Source of the DNA: Syntrophomonadaceae bacterium
GTDB lineage: Bacteria; Bacillota; Dethiobacteria; DTU022
Assembly (NCBI GenBank): GCA_007126465.1
Contig: SLBE01000164.1
Span: 1-6,490, forward strand
Length of the DNA: 6,490 bases
Direction: 5' to 3'
Below are positions 6,254 to 6,490 of the stretch, piece by piece; within the stretch, counting starts at the first letter, position 1; each line of letters starts with the position of its first letter. The notes below the pieces were generated by a model that did not search any database, was not told the origin of the DNA, and saw only the letters and a program-made list of their open reading frames with translations. A program made the position numbers and the translations under genes.

Positions 6254-6490
6254 ATGAATAGAAAACGAGAAAAAGAAATTGAAAGCCCTGATTATTTAAG
6301 CTGGCAATATAATGATGAGCCCGGGCAGAAGGCTGAAGGGTTTCCCTGGGGTCCGCATAAAGTACCTGTCTATCTTGATTTTGAAGGAATTTCAATTAGC
6401 TTTGAAAAGTGCAGGGAAGGGCTGTCTTATCGCAGGGAAGATTCTTCCGGGGCAATGGAAAAAACAATTATAGTAGAACGAGGCAAACTA
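6254..6490 (+). CDS. Hypothetical protein, N-terminal 79 codons (3' end cut by window)
   Basis: An ATG at 6254 follows AAAGGG (6243-6248) at a 5-base distance, and the frame stays open to the last base of the window, so this is the start of a gene that continues outside. The visible part opens with a highly charged, lysine/glutamate-rich stretch (MNRKREKEIE), then a Trp-containing segment (YLSWQYND, FPWGPHK), then alternating strands (VPVYLDFEGISISFEK, EKTIIVERGKL) that look like the start of a beta-rich globular domain. There is no signal peptide or membrane helix. I do not recognise the family; a DUF432-like beta domain is a faint possibility I cannot support from this fragment. The 18-base spacing from the GGDEF gene suggests co-transcription. 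Confidence 0.7.
   Translation, partial: MNRKREKEIESPDYLSWQYNDEPGQKAEGFPWGPHKVPVYLDFEGISISFEKCREGLSYRREDSSGAMEKTIIVERGKL

Noticed and set aside
1..6490. Mobile element, CRISPR array, defence cassette, tRNA or rRNA
   Set aside because: I found no terminal inverted repeats, transposase motifs, spaced direct repeats, clover-leaf sequences or rRNA segments; the WYL fragment alone is not evidence of a defence island.

Overview
The window is a gene-dense stretch of bacterial chromosome with every recognisable gene on the + strand. Moderate G+C, AGGTGA/GAGG-type Shine-Dalgarno sites, frequent GTG and TTG starts, and a succinate dehydrogenase/fumarate reductase-like pair beside a stand-alone PAS-GGDEF protein suggest an anaerobic Bacillota of the Clostridia (Peptococcaceae- or Syntrophomonas-like). 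This is inference from style and content; no marker here fixes a genus.

Layout: (1) 1-440, the C-terminal part of a WYL-domain transcriptional regulator cut by the window edge. (2) 500-2200 and 2216-2926, a two-gene redox unit: a FrdA/SdhA-type flavoprotein followed after 15 bases by an SdhB/FrdB-type iron-sulfur protein. (3) 2927-3024, an intergenic gap with a possible terminator overlapping the end of the iron-sulfur gene and a small hairpin before the next gene. (4) 3025-4848, the ribosome-associated GTPase TypA/BipA. (5) 4910-6235, a cytoplasmic PAS-PAS-GGDEF protein, probably a diguanylate cyclase. (6) 6254-6490, the first 79 codons of an unrecognised protein running off the edge, probably co-transcribed with the cyclase.

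The part most worth attention is the flavoprotein/iron-sulfur pair. It keeps the overall SdhAB/FrdAB architecture but differs at diagnostic positions. The flavoprotein lacks the His that carries covalent FAD, and it lacks the His and the Thr-Glu pair that hold one substrate carboxylate. It keeps the catalytic Arg and the His/Arg that hold the other carboxylate. The iron-sulfur subunit has an extra Cys at the position that separates [3Fe-4S] from [4Fe-4S] centres, followed by a two-residue contraction. No membrane-anchor subunit lies in the intervals next to the pair. Together these features suggest a non-canonical, possibly soluble oxidoreductase acting on something other than fumarate/succinate. 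The WYL regulator just upstream is a plausible but unproven controller.

TypA and the GGDEF protein look like ordinary housekeeping and signalling genes. I see no tRNA, rRNA, CRISPR array, insertion sequence, phage gene or defence cassette. No gene-free stretch exceeds about 100 bases.
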